64,000 nt of DNA. Source: Bolinopsis microptera (lineage: Eukaryota > Ctenophora > Tentaculata > Lobata > Bolinopsidae). The stretch covers positions 15,138,597 to 15,202,596 of the forward strand of contig NC_087083.1 in the NCBI RefSeq assembly GCF_026151205.1, read 5' to 3'. The notes under the pieces are model-generated. The model searched no databases and had not been told where the DNA came from. It was given only the letters and a program-made list of their open reading frames with translations. Made by a program: the position numbers and the translations under genes. Of the stretch, positions 53,690 to 64,000 are shown piece after piece (the stretch's first letter is position 1; every line of letters begins with the position of its first letter).

Positions 53690-54420
53690 CTGATAAACTA
53701 CCTGTTATTTGTGGAGTACCACAATGTAGTGTTTTAGGACCGCTACTGTTTATAATTTATATAAACTAGCAGGAACCCGTCTAACCCTAAAATGGTGTCA
53801 AGACTGAAGAGACTAAAACAATTATTACCTATTTAATTCGCGTTTTTGACACCACTTGGGGTACCAAATTTTGGGCTCTAAAACTCCTATTTCTTGGCCT
53901 ATTTTTTATTTTTTCATGCTGATTTGGAGGCCATTAAAGCATTTGACCCAGTCAAAAAAGATTCAGTTGTATATCTTTGACGGTTTTTGAAGAAATTCGC
54001 GTTAAAGTTGATGCCGTGGTGTCAGTAAAATGGCACAGATTAATATATATATATCGTCTCGCTTTATATATAGTAAGATGATATCTATCTAGTATCTTTG
54101 TTTCACACAATATAATAGAGCATAAGTTTTGTGGTTTATCTACTGGGCTTAGAGTTTGTGTTTAAGCTACCAAATTTTATTATTATTATTATAACTTATC
54201 AGACCTAGGAAAATTTATACTTTTCGCTGATGACACCAATATATCGACAAATCGATAAGTCGACAAATCTGTCCAGAATCTCTACCAAAAAGCAAATACT
54301 ATAATGAATTCTGTTTACAATTATATGAAATGTTGTACTTCAAGTTTTGTTTTACTTAATATTTTCATAATCAATTGCATGTTTAAATGATGCCCAATGC
54401 CCAATTAAACATACAAGTTA
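53690..54420 (+). pseudogene. LINE reverse-transcriptase remnant with an insertion
   Basis: PVICGVPQCSVLGPLLFIIY then IN is the reverse-transcriptase motif PQGSVLGPLLF; after about 430 unrelated bases KFILFADDTNIS resumes, carrying the catalytic FADD. The element is of jockey/CR1 type. The G of PQGS is replaced by C. The interrupting segment starts TAGCAGGAACCCG and ends in an ATT repeat near 54180. Confidence 0.75.
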
Positions 54421-54435
54421 GGGAAATACATTATA

Positions 54436-54983
54436 CGGGTGTAAGGCTGTCAGAATGAAGGTGTTTTTATAAAAGCCACAAAATCTTTAAAAACAGCTGT
54501 TTTAAACCAGAAACTTCACAAACACCTAAAAACTAGGGAAAGTTTCCTTCCCGGGGTTTGGAATTGTTAAAATTTGCCAGTAAAAGGAAAAAAATGGGCA
54601 TGAAATATACCCCTTTTTAGACTACGGCTGTCAGAATGAAGTTTTGTATTTTGAGGCCTACATTACAAAAAAAAAACTTTTTGGTTTATATTGGACTTGC
54701 AGGCAGTTAGGTAAATTATACACCAATACCATATCACCTCTTTTGTCAACTAAATCACTATTCTTTGGGAATTATACAACATAGAAGGAAGACTGCGGCT
54801 GTCAGAATGAAGTTTTCCAAAACAAAGTTGTCCCCATTTTTCCATCATGGCTCTAGGAATCTTTTTAGACCCTCTATCGTTATTAACACATATCTGCAGC
54901 GTTATTCTACCCAAATCAAAAATTCCTGGCATTTTGGTATAAGTCAATAATCGCAATTTAGAAAACCTTCATTCTGACAGCCG
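54436..54983. mobile_element. TA-flanked element with GGCTGTCAGAATGAAG repeats
   Basis: Flanked by TA (54434-54435, 54984-54985). The motif GGCTGTCAGAATGAAG occurs at 54445, 54626 and 54797, and inverted at 54967-54982. The left end also has CGGGTGTAA, as in the element at 57861. No coding capacity. Probably a Tc1/mariner-type non-autonomous element. Confidence 0.65.
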
Positions 54984-54985
54984 TA

Positions 54986-55171
54986 TTGAATAGTACACTT
55001 TTAAATTTTATATATTGGGCTGTGAGGTATTTCTAGGGCCTATGTTAGCTGTGTGTATGAACTAATTGACAAGTATGACCTTTTACACACTACAACTTTT
55101 TCCAATGCTGGCCCCCAATTACTGCACTAGGCCCCCAATTATATTTATTGCATGTTATTGTCAACTTCAAC
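54986..55171. other. short spacer
   Basis: Nothing recognised except the phrase GCCCCCAATTA, present twice. Confidence 0.3.
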
Positions 55172-57200
55172 TTGAGGAACAATCCATGGTTACAAGCTCT
55201 CTCTCATAACTGCTTGAAATCTTATTAAACTATATAAAAAATAAGTATAAAGAATAAGGAAAAGGAACGGGAATGAAGCCAATACCAGAAGTGAAACCCC
55301 ACCAAAGAATAATTGATCCTTAGGTAGACCTGGTGAAATAAAGTAACTGAACTGTAAGTATAAGAAAAGACGGAAGGAATAAAGGAGAGAGGAAATAATG
55401 TTATGTGAACATCATCAGCAGATGACTTGGCTCACCGGTTTCGGGGGTATAATACCTGTACCGGTTTAATGTGCCAAGACCCCCTAGCAATCACTCGTCA
55501 GTGATCACCTGTCCACGTTAAATGTGATGTCAAGGATGTTGCTGACATCAAGTATACTGTATTTGTACAGAATACTAGGTCGGTCTTTCAGAAGCTTTCT
55601 GAATTTACTCTTCAGGAGTCTGTCATTATAACATCTTGAAAGAAGTGTCCTATAAAGGGTATTGGTAGAACACAGAAAAGAATCAAGGTCAGAGATAATG
55701 GAAGAATAACGAAGGACCTGACCGTAAAAAACATGATAACCAACAGAAGAGGAAATATTACTGTTAGGAAAGGTGTACAATGTACATGACCACAGGAAAG
55801 TTGAAGTCATCAAGTTTGTTGTAAAGCTTGGTGGCGACGTGTCCGGAGTTATTCATCGAGATGTTGATGTCGAGATAGTTTACGGACTTATTGTCGTCAC
55901 CACTCCTCTCCATAAGCAGGTCAGGTGGATAAATGGACCTGATTAGGTTAGAGAAATACAAATAGTTCATGGTGTTGAGGTCGTCGACATATCTGCAGTT
56001 TCTTGAGAGGAGCTTAGCGAGACCGAACTTCTTTTCTTTGATTAGGCGTGTCATGTAGTTGAATTCACACTTCCCTAGCGAAAGATCAGCGAACTGGCTA
56101 CTAGAATTCCCTCCCATGGGAATGCCTTTCGTTTGCCTTAAAATCTGATCCCCAAAACAAACAAAAGTGTTAAACAGAATAAATGTAACTCGTTGAGGCT
56201 CTCCAAGATTTGCTCAGGAGGAACAGACACAGGTTCCCTAAATTTGGTACCGTAACTCATGATGCCTCTTAAATCCTCGTGCTCAATGAAAGCAAGGTCA
56301 CCGGTGATGATGTGGCCTCGAGGCTGATAGCAATAAGGGTTACTGGAACAGGGGCAATCACCTTCCAAGATGGAGGAAATAGTAGTATTATCAAGTGATT
56401 TAAGGAATCTATTATAATTAAAAAGCTTACGCCCGACAGGAATATCGTACTTATAGTAAAATTTGAAGGGAAGGAAAGGCGTAAGGTTTGGAGGGAGAAG
56501 AGTCAAGATCCTAGAATCACGAATGACTCATTCTATTCGGAGTTTATCAAATATTTTAGAACAATAGTGAAAAGTGATAAACTCGCTATTAACAGAGGTG
56601 ATATTAGGAGAAGAAGTGCTGTCTTGGTCAGCAAAAGATTGTATAACAAGGAAAATGGCTCCAGATTTGCAGAGGGAATGAGAGCTAAGTTGCTTGAGCT
56701 CGCCTTTTTGAAGGCTGCTTATATCTTTATAAAAGTTGTATTTGCTTTCAGACATTTTTCTTTTTAAACTTTCATATTTATTGTCTATCTCTCTTAAAGT
56801 GAGAGTCCTTTTGTATATTCTATCTTCATGGCTTTTCTTTTTCTTTTTTCTGCCATGTCCTCTTTTATATCTTTTTATTTTACTTTTAAAATAAATATCG
56901 TTAAAGTTGCTTTTAGAAATATTACCAGAACCTTTTATGTTGTCATTGAGACCTAGAGGGTGAGCAGTGCTCAGGAGATTAATCCAAAGAAGTTCCCTGT
57001 CAGCTAAGGCCAGACGAGGGTCTTCAGTAGAGGAAGGGTCAATAAAATCAATAATTTGAATGGAGGCGTCATGAAAATTATGACCGGGAGTATTAAAGTG
57101 GTCATGGACAAAGGAGGATTTGCCGGCTGTTCTGTGAGCCCAACATATTGAAGTTCAAGCAGTTATGAGAGAGAGCTTGGAACCATGGATTGTTCTGTTA
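55172..57200 (-). pseudogene. Naiad-like Penelope element, GIY-YIG upstream of reverse transcriptase
   Basis: Minus strand, N- to C-terminal order: GKSSFVHDHFNTPGHNFHDA and ELLWINLLSTAHPLGLN (57130-56950), the second half of a GIY-YIG nuclease; a lysine/arginine-rich linker; then reverse transcriptase with GDCPCSSNPYCYQPRGHIIT (about 56360), KGIPMGGNSSSQFADL, RYVDDLN (catalytic YVDD) and KLDDFNFPVV, ending at a TGA near 55505. In canonical Penelope elements GIY-YIG lies after the reverse transcriptase; the reversed order is that of the Naiad clade. Frame changes lie near 56520, 56135 and 55790, and the palm domain has an internal deletion. Imperfect inverted repeats of about 50 bases (55172-55215, 57148-57198) bound the copy. 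Confidence 0.7.
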
Positions 57201-57858
57201 GTGTTCAGTTAGTGATTTCTCTTGGAGAATTTCTCTTTAGACTCTTAACTTGCGAACAAATTGAAGCAGCAAACTTTAGGCTAGAAACTTTATTGAATTG
57301 AAATAATCATTCCACGTAACAACGTCTTCTTCAGTTCTGTAATAAAATTGTTAAAAATGTGTAAAAATTAACGACGGAAAGAAATTTAAAATAACATTAA
57401 AACAAAAACAGAGAAATAAAATTTACGAAATATGACCCAAAAAATGTAATTGCAAAAAATGTCAAAACAACAAAAAATACGACAAGAAGAAATGTAAGCT
57501 AATACAACTAAATACTGTACTACTCATGATACTAAACTAATTAGTAAACGTAAAACTGGTTGTTCAGAATTCACAGTTCATGTGTAAAAACTAATGATAA
57601 AATCAGCACTTAAGCAACGATAACTCGGTTGTCATGGTTACTATCCAAGATAGTCCTATCAATACATTATTTACTAGTTAAACATCGACTAAATATTTGT
57701 ACAAATAACTCAACTCAGAACGATCATTCATTTCAGGACTTAATCTCAATATATACATCGCTTCTGTTCAGTTAGTGTAGTTGCAATTCTTCCCAGCTTT
57801 GTTTGGATGTTTTACTGTTTGAAAAGTTGTGCAATGTGTTATAAATATACTGACTATC
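57201..57858. other. AT-rich spacer
   Basis: No coding signal or clear repeat. Confidence 0.4.
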
Positions 57859-57860
57859 TA

Positions 57861-58446
57861 CGGGTGTACGTCTGTCAGAATGATGCGGCTGTCAGAATAA
57901 AGTTTTTATCAAAGATCAAATTACTTTGTTAGAAACTTGATTTTGGGCATATTAAACAGGTTTGCATATTCTAAAACACAAATAAACACATTCTTTTATG
58001 TATCGGTTGTTACTGATGTTTTTGATCAACTTTTTTTGAATGCAGAATATCATCATTCTGACAGCCGCCATACCATCATTCTGACAGCCGTTTGAATTTT
58101 CTGTTTTAATTTGTTAACACATGTTTATTGAGGGTTTTTTAGGGTATGAATGCATTCTTTTAGAGTTGTTTGATATACCAGTACCAGGTCTTATAGGGAT
58201 AACTTTAACAACAAGATCACAAAACTGCCTCATATTTATGCAATGTCAAAATTTGAAAGTGTATTTCCAAATATTTCAGTAATAAATCATTTTTAGCCTT
58301 TCTTTCAGTGATGGAAGTGTTTATTTGTGTTTTTAGTATATGCAAACCTGTTTAATATGACCAAAATAAAGTTTCTAACAACGTAATTTGATTTTTGATA
58401 AAAACTTCATTCTGACAGCCGCATCATTCTGACAGCCTTACACCCG
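57861..58446. mobile_element. TA-flanked MITE with doubled CTGTCAGAATGA motif
   Basis: Ends CGGGTGTA(C/A)G(T/G)CTGTCAGAATGA plus TGCGGCTGTCAGAAT form inverted repeats that extend about 145 bases inward. TA lies at both sides (57859-57860, 58447-58448). Two further inverted copies of the motif lie in the centre (58054-58090). Tc1/mariner-like by target site; no transposase. Confidence 0.8.
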
Positions 58447-58626
58447 TATGCTGTAATGGATGAGTCCAGATCATTGAATTATCATCAGAAAATACGATGT
58501 TTGTTATCTATTTATTTGTAGGCATTTTCAATCAAGCCATTTGTTTCAGGACTTTAGCAATGTTCAGCCATACAGCCAAGATGTAAAGGGTCTGAAAACT
58601 CAAAAGCTGTTTGCTGTTCTGATTCC

Positions 58627-60996
58627 ATGTCCACGGATGGGTTATTCCGGCTTCTTGAATCAGAACACTGTGATGCTTACTACACAATTTACTACCTATT
58701 CCATTCCAAAAGCAATGAAGTCAGGGAATTCTTAGGAACAAAGCTATTTAATCTATCAGAAACTGAACTGGAGTTTTTCCTACCCCAACTGCTACATCTG
58801 TACATCAACTATTCTTTTGTTGCGGACCATATTCACTCCTATCTCCTTTGTCGCTGCTTGAATGATGATATTTTTGCTTTAAAAACGGTTTGGTGGTTGA
58901 AGTCATGCAGTCAAGACGAATGGATGAACCCTGATGCAAAGCGTAGAGGACTCAGATTATTGGACATTATTATATCAAACGACATGAAATCTAAAAAGGG
59001 GACTAGTCCTGGAAAGTCATCTTCACCAGGTATTTGAAGTAATAAATTAGAAGTTTTCAATGTTTGTGTTTCACCTATAGCTCAATATTCCTTTTGTAAT
59101 AATAGCAGATTACTTAATCAAGGAATTGTTCAGGGGGAATTTGGTCAGGGGTTTGAAGTTTTGCTGTAAATCTAAAATATCTCTAACAGGACAATGCAAC
59201 CCTTTTCAGGAGCATCACTGCTGAACCTATCTGAAACAGAAACCCTAAAAAGAAGCAGTTCAACTCACTCCCTCTCCATATCACCAACTCAACCCCACGT
59301 GACAACCACGCCCAAGTTCGTGCGGACACATTCCAGATCCAGATCAGATGACAGTGGTCTGATAAACTTCATACCTATTTTGAGAAGTGCCAGCACCCAA
59401 CACTTGTCCGATTTAGCATCAGGTGATTTGTCGTTTTACAATTTACATGTTGGTTGTTTTCCCTGGCTTAGAATCATAGACTTTAATTGCAGTTTCGAAA
59501 TTTGTTTATCATCAATAAGATCAATTGATTAAATTCGATACATCTGATTAAATTAGATACATCTGATTCGATACATCTGATTAAATTAATTAATTAATTA
59601 AATTAAATGTGCAGGCGGAGCATTTGAACTGGACTGCTCAAACTGTCTAAACTCCTCCACCTTCTGGTCGTGTAGAAGTCACGTGCCTCGGTTGACAGTC
59701 CTACAGAACTTTGTCCAATCCTTCCTAAACATATGTGACAAACTCGGACCACTGGCAACCAAAGAGGACAAAATGAACAAGTTACACGCCGAACTGGGCA
59801 TCATAAATCTCAACCTTCCAGCTCGAGTTAAAATCCCCACAATCGGTGCCAAACACTACGACATAGTTCGAATTCCACCAAACCAAGGAATCGTACTAAA
59901 CTCAAAAGAAAGGATCCCATATATGGTAAACATAGAGTATGTAGAACGGCACAGCTCTGACTCCCCACTCCCAGCGCGGTGTACCAGAAACAACGACCCT
60001 GCCACGCCCCTAAAAACAGATAACGACCCATTTCAAACAATATCCGCTGCTTCAATCCGGAACAATCTCTCAACCCAATCAGAAAGTGAATGCCCCAAGT
60101 TTTCTTACGATAATAGTGATCCGTCAGCTAGCAGGTTAAAGGAACAATGGGAACTGACAGTTCAGCGAACAAAGCAGTTCTCCCCATACGGCCATCTACC
60201 TGGCTGGAATCTCCACTCGTGTATCGTTAAATGTGGGGATGATTTGCGGCAGGAAGTGGTGGCGTACCAGTTGCTGAAACAGTTCCAGAAAGTATGGCTG
60301 GAGGAGAAACTAGAGCTGTGGCTGTACCCGTACTCGGTAGTAGTGGTCAGTGAGGATTGTGGGTTTATTGAACTCATACCAAACACTGTTTCCATTCATC
60401 AGGTTAAGAAACAGAGTAAGCTATCCCTCCTGGGTTATTTTATCCAGGAGTTTGGTTCAGTCACCTCCCAATCCTTCCTTACTGCTCAGAAAAACTTTGT
60501 TCACAGCCTGGCTGCGTACTCTCTCTTTTGTTACTTCATCCAAGTGAAGGACAGGCACAACGGCAATATACTGGTAGACAACCAAGGTCACATAATTCAC
60601 ATAGACTACGGGTTTATGTTGTCTCATTCCCCGGGCCGGAACATAGGGTTTGAGAACTCCCCTTTTAAGTTGACCGAGGAGCACGTCGAGGTGCTGGGCG
60701 GACAAGACAGTGATTTATTCAACTACTTCAAACAGCTGCTCCTCAAAGGGTTCCTAGCTGCTCGGAAACATTTCGAGCGTATCAAGTTGATTGTTGAGGT
60801 TATGCAGTTGGGGTCACAGTGGCCGTGTTTCAACCGCCGCGCTGCAACGGTACACGATCTGCAGAATAGGTTCTTTTTGAACCTCACGGAGGAACAGTTG
60901 TCTAAACAGATTGATGGTATGATTTATCAAGCTCTGCGGTCTCTGACTACTAAGTTGTATGATAATTATCAGTATTTTACTGGTGGTATACTGTGA
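58627..60996 (+). CDS. PI4KB: phosphatidylinositol 4-kinase beta
   Basis: Makes PI4P from phosphatidylinositol at the Golgi. Exons 58627-59029, 59210-59422 and 59615-60996 join with matching phases (GT/AG introns of 180 and 192 bases) to 665 residues; human PI4KB is about 816. Order: lipid-kinase helical domain (GLFRLLESEHCDAYYTIYYL, FFLPQLLHLYI), a serine-rich linker, then the kinase domain with LPARVKIPT, SPYGHLPGW, KCGDDLRQE, VSIHQVKKQSKLSLL, KDRHNGNIL (catalytic loop), HIIHIDYGF (DYG in place of DFG) and a conserved TTKLYDNYQY C-terminus. The start at 58627 is tentative: the frame is open upstream to an acceptor-like TTTAG at 58552, so a 5' exon with the ACBD3-binding region may exist. 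Intact. Confidence 0.92.
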
Positions 60997-61058
60997 GGAT
61001 TTAGCCGGATTTAGCAGGATTTAGCTGGATTTAGCAGGATTTAGCAGGAGAATGGTAG
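60997..61058 (+). repeat. GGATTTAGC(A/C/T) tandem decamers after the PI4KB stop
   Basis: Six copies of a ten-base unit begin directly at the stop codon, in the presumed 3' UTR. Confidence 0.85.
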
Positions 61059-61938
61059 GAGAGTCACAGAGAGCTGATTTTGCAGAATTTCTATCGTCCG
61101 ATTGTGTATTATAATAGTTGAAACCGTCTTTTGGTTACGCATTGTAAATGAAATAGACTAGTATTTTTTGGTTATTTTTGTACATGTTTATTTTACGTGG
61201 CTGCGCTACTTCTGTTTTAGAGCAGAGATGTTTATTGATTGGTAAAGTTGATAAGATGTTGCGTTTTCTACTTGATATATTGTATAGCATTCTTGGCATA
61301 GTTCCATTGAGTGAATAGTTGAGACTACGCATAGAGAATTTACAAATAGTTGAGACTACGTAGAGAATTTACAAAGATTTTATTCAAGGCAGACAGTAAT
61401 AGGAAAATGTTTAATGACTAGATTTATTTTCACTTTTAATCCCTTTCCATCTGTAAGTTACATTGTTTCACTGATTGACCATGTTGGTAAATGGTTTAGA
61501 ATGGTTTAGAATATATCTGATATAGTCCCTATAGTTGTATAGTTAGTAGTTTTAGAAATTTAAAATAAGTTAAAAGTAAAATTGTTTGTTATTTTGTAAA
61601 ACGTTTTTTGAACTAAAAATATTTATCTGCTCCAATGGTCTGGGTTACAAGATATTTCTTCTAATTTTCATATTCTTTAGCGGAGAATGGATTACTTGTA
61701 ATTGTAACCGTTAGTAACCGTTAGTAACCGTTCAACTGTGATATTTGATTCGTTTATTGATTGAAAAAGTCGTTTGATTGGCGTTTCCCAACTAGTCAAT
61801 TATGCTTATTTATACTTTTCGCATAAATAGAATATTCAGTCAAGTAAAAGTAGCCTTAGCCTCTTTATGACATATTGGCACGTGATTGAGAATGACCAAT
61901 CACCGAATTTTTGTCTTACATAAAACTATAAAAACACC
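61059..61938. other. PI4KB 3' region and spacer
   Basis: AT-rich; the phrase AGTTGAGACTACG(C)ATAGAGAATTTACAAA occurs twice (61317-61345, 61348-61372). No gene seen. Confidence 0.45.
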
Positions 61939-61940
61939 TA

Positions 61941-62313
61941 CAGGGTGTTTCAAGACTCGTGTCCAAATTTGAATCCGGCTGATTTCTTTTTAGGGATTAT
62001 CTTATAGATCGTATTTATTCAGTTCAAGTCCCAAACAAGTAGAACAGCCGAAAAACAGCATCAGAAGGGAGGCTAAAAAGTTAAAACTTGACATGGTAAA
62101 ACGTGCAATAGAAATATGATTTGAGGGTTCCAAACCTGTTATGCCGGAAGGGGGCTTGGTTCGGAAAGTTGATGAAATATTTGGGTTAATTTTGATATAT
62201 ATTTTGAAACGTAATAATTGATCTATAATTTAAAACTAAAATCGAACTGTTTGCCCTATTTTTTAGATTTTAAGGGTCTTTCAAAATTTGGACACAAGTC
62301 TTGAAACAACCTG
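61941..62313. mobile_element. mariner-type MITE
   Basis: CAGGGTGTTTCAAGACTCGT plus GTCCAAATTT pairs with AAATTTGGACACAAGTCTTG plus AAACAACCTG at the other end. TA flanks both sides (61939-61940, 62314-62315). 373 bases, no coding capacity. Confidence 0.8.
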
Positions 62314-62374
62314 TATAACAGTCACATAAATTTAGGCTACTGCAACTGTAAATTATCCTACACTTTTATAGCTA

Positions 62375-63251
62375 CCTTACTCGGGATTATTATAACCGGG
62401 ATAAAGTGGTGGGTTTTGGAAGATTCCGCCATATTTTTCCCGGTCAAAAATTTTACCAGTCATAAAAAAACCCGCCGACTCAGATTATGGGGTTCCAAGG
62501 GGGTGGTGATCATCATATTTTCTTTGAAGTCTCATATGTGCTAGAGAAGACTTTTGAAGCAGTGGATGGAGGGCTGTAACTTAATTGGCGGTTGCTACCA
62601 TAATTTCGTTATAAAAATCACAATTTGGTTATAGAAATCAGATTTCAGGGTGGACCGTGATTCTCACTATTCTTGCCCATGAAGTGAGTAAACTGTGCCA
62701 CTATTTCATGGTCCACGGTGGATTGATTACTGGAGCAGTTGAAGATGCAAAGCCAAGACGTTCCCCAATACCAAGCGGTGGGCAGGAAATTAAGCTCCGG
62801 CTGACCTTCAGAGCAGTAGCCCCATTAGCGGACAAAATGAAAGTCTTGTTAAGACAACAATACAACTTCGAATTTGACGGTCAGTGCAGCAGGGGGATAT
62901 CAATAATGATAATGGAGGGGACATCAGCGATAATGAGAATGAGAATACGCTTTAATGAAGATTTGACTTATTATTGCTATAGATTTATTTTCCTTTAAAT
63001 ACTAGACGTGTCTTTTTTTTATTTCTGAGTAATATCAGTAACTGTAAATTGAAATAACTTCTTTAACAAGTAACAAAAACAGAAATTTCGGTTGAAAATT
63101 TGTTGACCTCTGAAAAAAAACTTGAAAGGTCGGCCACCGGTAAATACATGACCGGGATAATTTGGCGGGTTTTGGGAAATTCCGCCATATTTTTCCCGGT
63201 TATTAATTTTCCCAGTCATAAATTAACCCGCTATAATATTCCCGAGTAAGG
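62375..63251. mobile_element. TA-flanked inverted-repeat element with an internal direct repeat
   Basis: Ends CCTTACTCGGGATTATTATA and its complement (TATAATATTCCCGAGTAAGG), with TA at 62373-62374 and 63252-63253. About 90 bases near each end (62390-62480, 63135-63235) are also similar in direct orientation, sharing TTCCGCCATATTTTTCCCGG. A 113-codon frame (62657-62998) inside is unrecognised. Confidence 0.7.
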
Positions 63252-63360
63252 TATTTGCTTTTACAAGAGTTGAAAGTTATGATTTATTGGTTAATTAATT
63301 AGCTAATTAGTTAATTAGTTAAAATTAAGTTAATTATCTAACAGTTTTATTTGGTAGAGT

Positions 63361-63830
63361 ATGTCAGTGGAGATAATAGAGGCTCAGGAGCAGCTGCAGC
63401 GAGCTAGGGACAACTTGCGCCATGTTGAGGAGGGGATTAAGAAAACTGCTACATCTTCAAATCTTAGGTTGCTACTTTATACCTATGAGTATTGCTGAAA
63501 GCACAGTGTAAGGCCTACACGCTATGTACAATGTACATACTACATTGATATGGATGCCTGACTGTGACTGTCTGTTTTGTATTATCTTTCAAAACCCATC
63601 AGATAATATGAGATGTTTTGAGTTTTATCTCATTACTATCAGTCACCAAACACCATTTGACTTTTGAGTTGATAACCTAATCACTAATTCATCGTACGTA
63701 TAACATGTGTTGGAGTTTTTAGTATTAAAGATTTTAATTTCTTCAGATTTGGAGATAAGGATGCGGGCAGGGGCAGACCTGGCAGGGGCAGACCTGGACG
63801 CTTAATGGGTCGTCTTGGTGGCGTCCAGAG
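63361..63830 (+). CDS. PNN: pinin N-terminus, gene continues beyond window
   Basis: Pinin is a nuclear speckle and exon-junction-associated splicing protein. Exon 1, 63361-63467, starts MSVEIIEAQEQLQRARDNLR and continues HVEEGIKKTA: a coiled-coil start closely parallel to vertebrate pinin (LQEQLEKAKESLKNVDENI). Exon 2, 63747-63830, joins in phase 2 as RFGDKDAGRGRPGRGRPGRL then MGRLGGVQR, the Gly/Arg segment and R(L)GG block that follow in pinin. Both splice sites are GT/AG, and the donor at 63831 shows the gene runs on. The exons are short and the call rests on pattern, so I am not certain. Confidence 0.6.
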
Positions 63831-64000
63831 GTATTTACTGAGTTTTAATTTTAACATTTTAAACTTTAGTCTTCGGGTACGGTTTTACTTTTATCAAATA
63901 AATCAATAATCAGATTTCTTAAAATGTATATAACAGTTTCAATACCTTGCTCGATAATATCAATACTAAGATCATTAGTATTAATGCTTTTCAAACAAAG
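63831..64000. other. second pinin intron, open at window end
   Basis: AT-rich, no exon seen before the window ends. Confidence 0.5.

Noticed and set aside
55400-55515. Hammerhead ribozyme after the Penelope stop codon (CTGACGAG ... CCGAAAC on the minus strand)
   Set aside because: The CTGANGA and GAAA boxes are present, and Penelope elements are known to carry such ribozymes. However, the bases between them do not form a proper stem II directly after CTGACGA, and the cleavage-site triplet is not placed convincingly.

Overview
The window is animal-like nuclear DNA. It is AT-rich, with spliced genes, short introns and dense transposon remains. The host genes I recognise are metazoan: a transformer-2 splicing factor, an ANKRD49-like ankyrin protein, the N-acetyltransferase NAT9, phosphatidylinositol 4-kinase beta and the first exons of pinin. 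The transposon families (two CxxH-type DDE families, hAT, piggyBac, Harbinger-like, MULE, a permuted Penelope-like element, LINEs) are typical of invertebrates such as cnidarians, sponges or lophotrochozoans. I cannot fix the phylum by reading alone.

Layout. 0-9 kb: two possible exons, a noisy 29-bp minisatellite, then TRA2 and an ANKRD49-like gene on the plus strand, both broken by small indels. 9-26 kb: repeats, namely an AGCGCT-rich array, a decayed DDE transposase on the minus strand, a hAT-type non-autonomous element with an exact 8-bp target duplication and a second element nested in it, a 1.2-kb duplicated block, and a piggyBac-like element inserted exactly at a TTAA of the second copy. 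26-27.8 kb: a Harbinger-like non-autonomous element.

27,950-38,045 is the most notable object: a complete 10.1-kb element with an exact 8-bp target duplication (AGCTCGGC), inverted arms of about 3.0 and 2.1 kb containing long TGTC/GACA microsatellites, and one minus-strand gene of 11 exons whose splice sites and phases join into an uninterrupted 752-codon protein. It carries D and CxxH motifs like RNase-H-fold transposases and is probably an autonomous, recently active transposon.

38-52.5 kb: more repeats, including a 62-bp perfect palindrome, a CA microsatellite, a decayed hAT transposase, the second (inverted) AGCGCT array, a MULE fragment and a LINE C-terminus with a nuclease-like domain. 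52.5-64 kb: host genes return (NAT9, PI4KB, pinin, all on the plus strand), separated by a LINE remnant, a Naiad-like Penelope element with an upstream GIY-YIG domain, and several TA-flanked non-autonomous elements. The host genes here are housekeeping functions (splicing, phosphoinositide signalling, acetylation) with no evident shared pathway beyond TRA2 and pinin both serving splicing.
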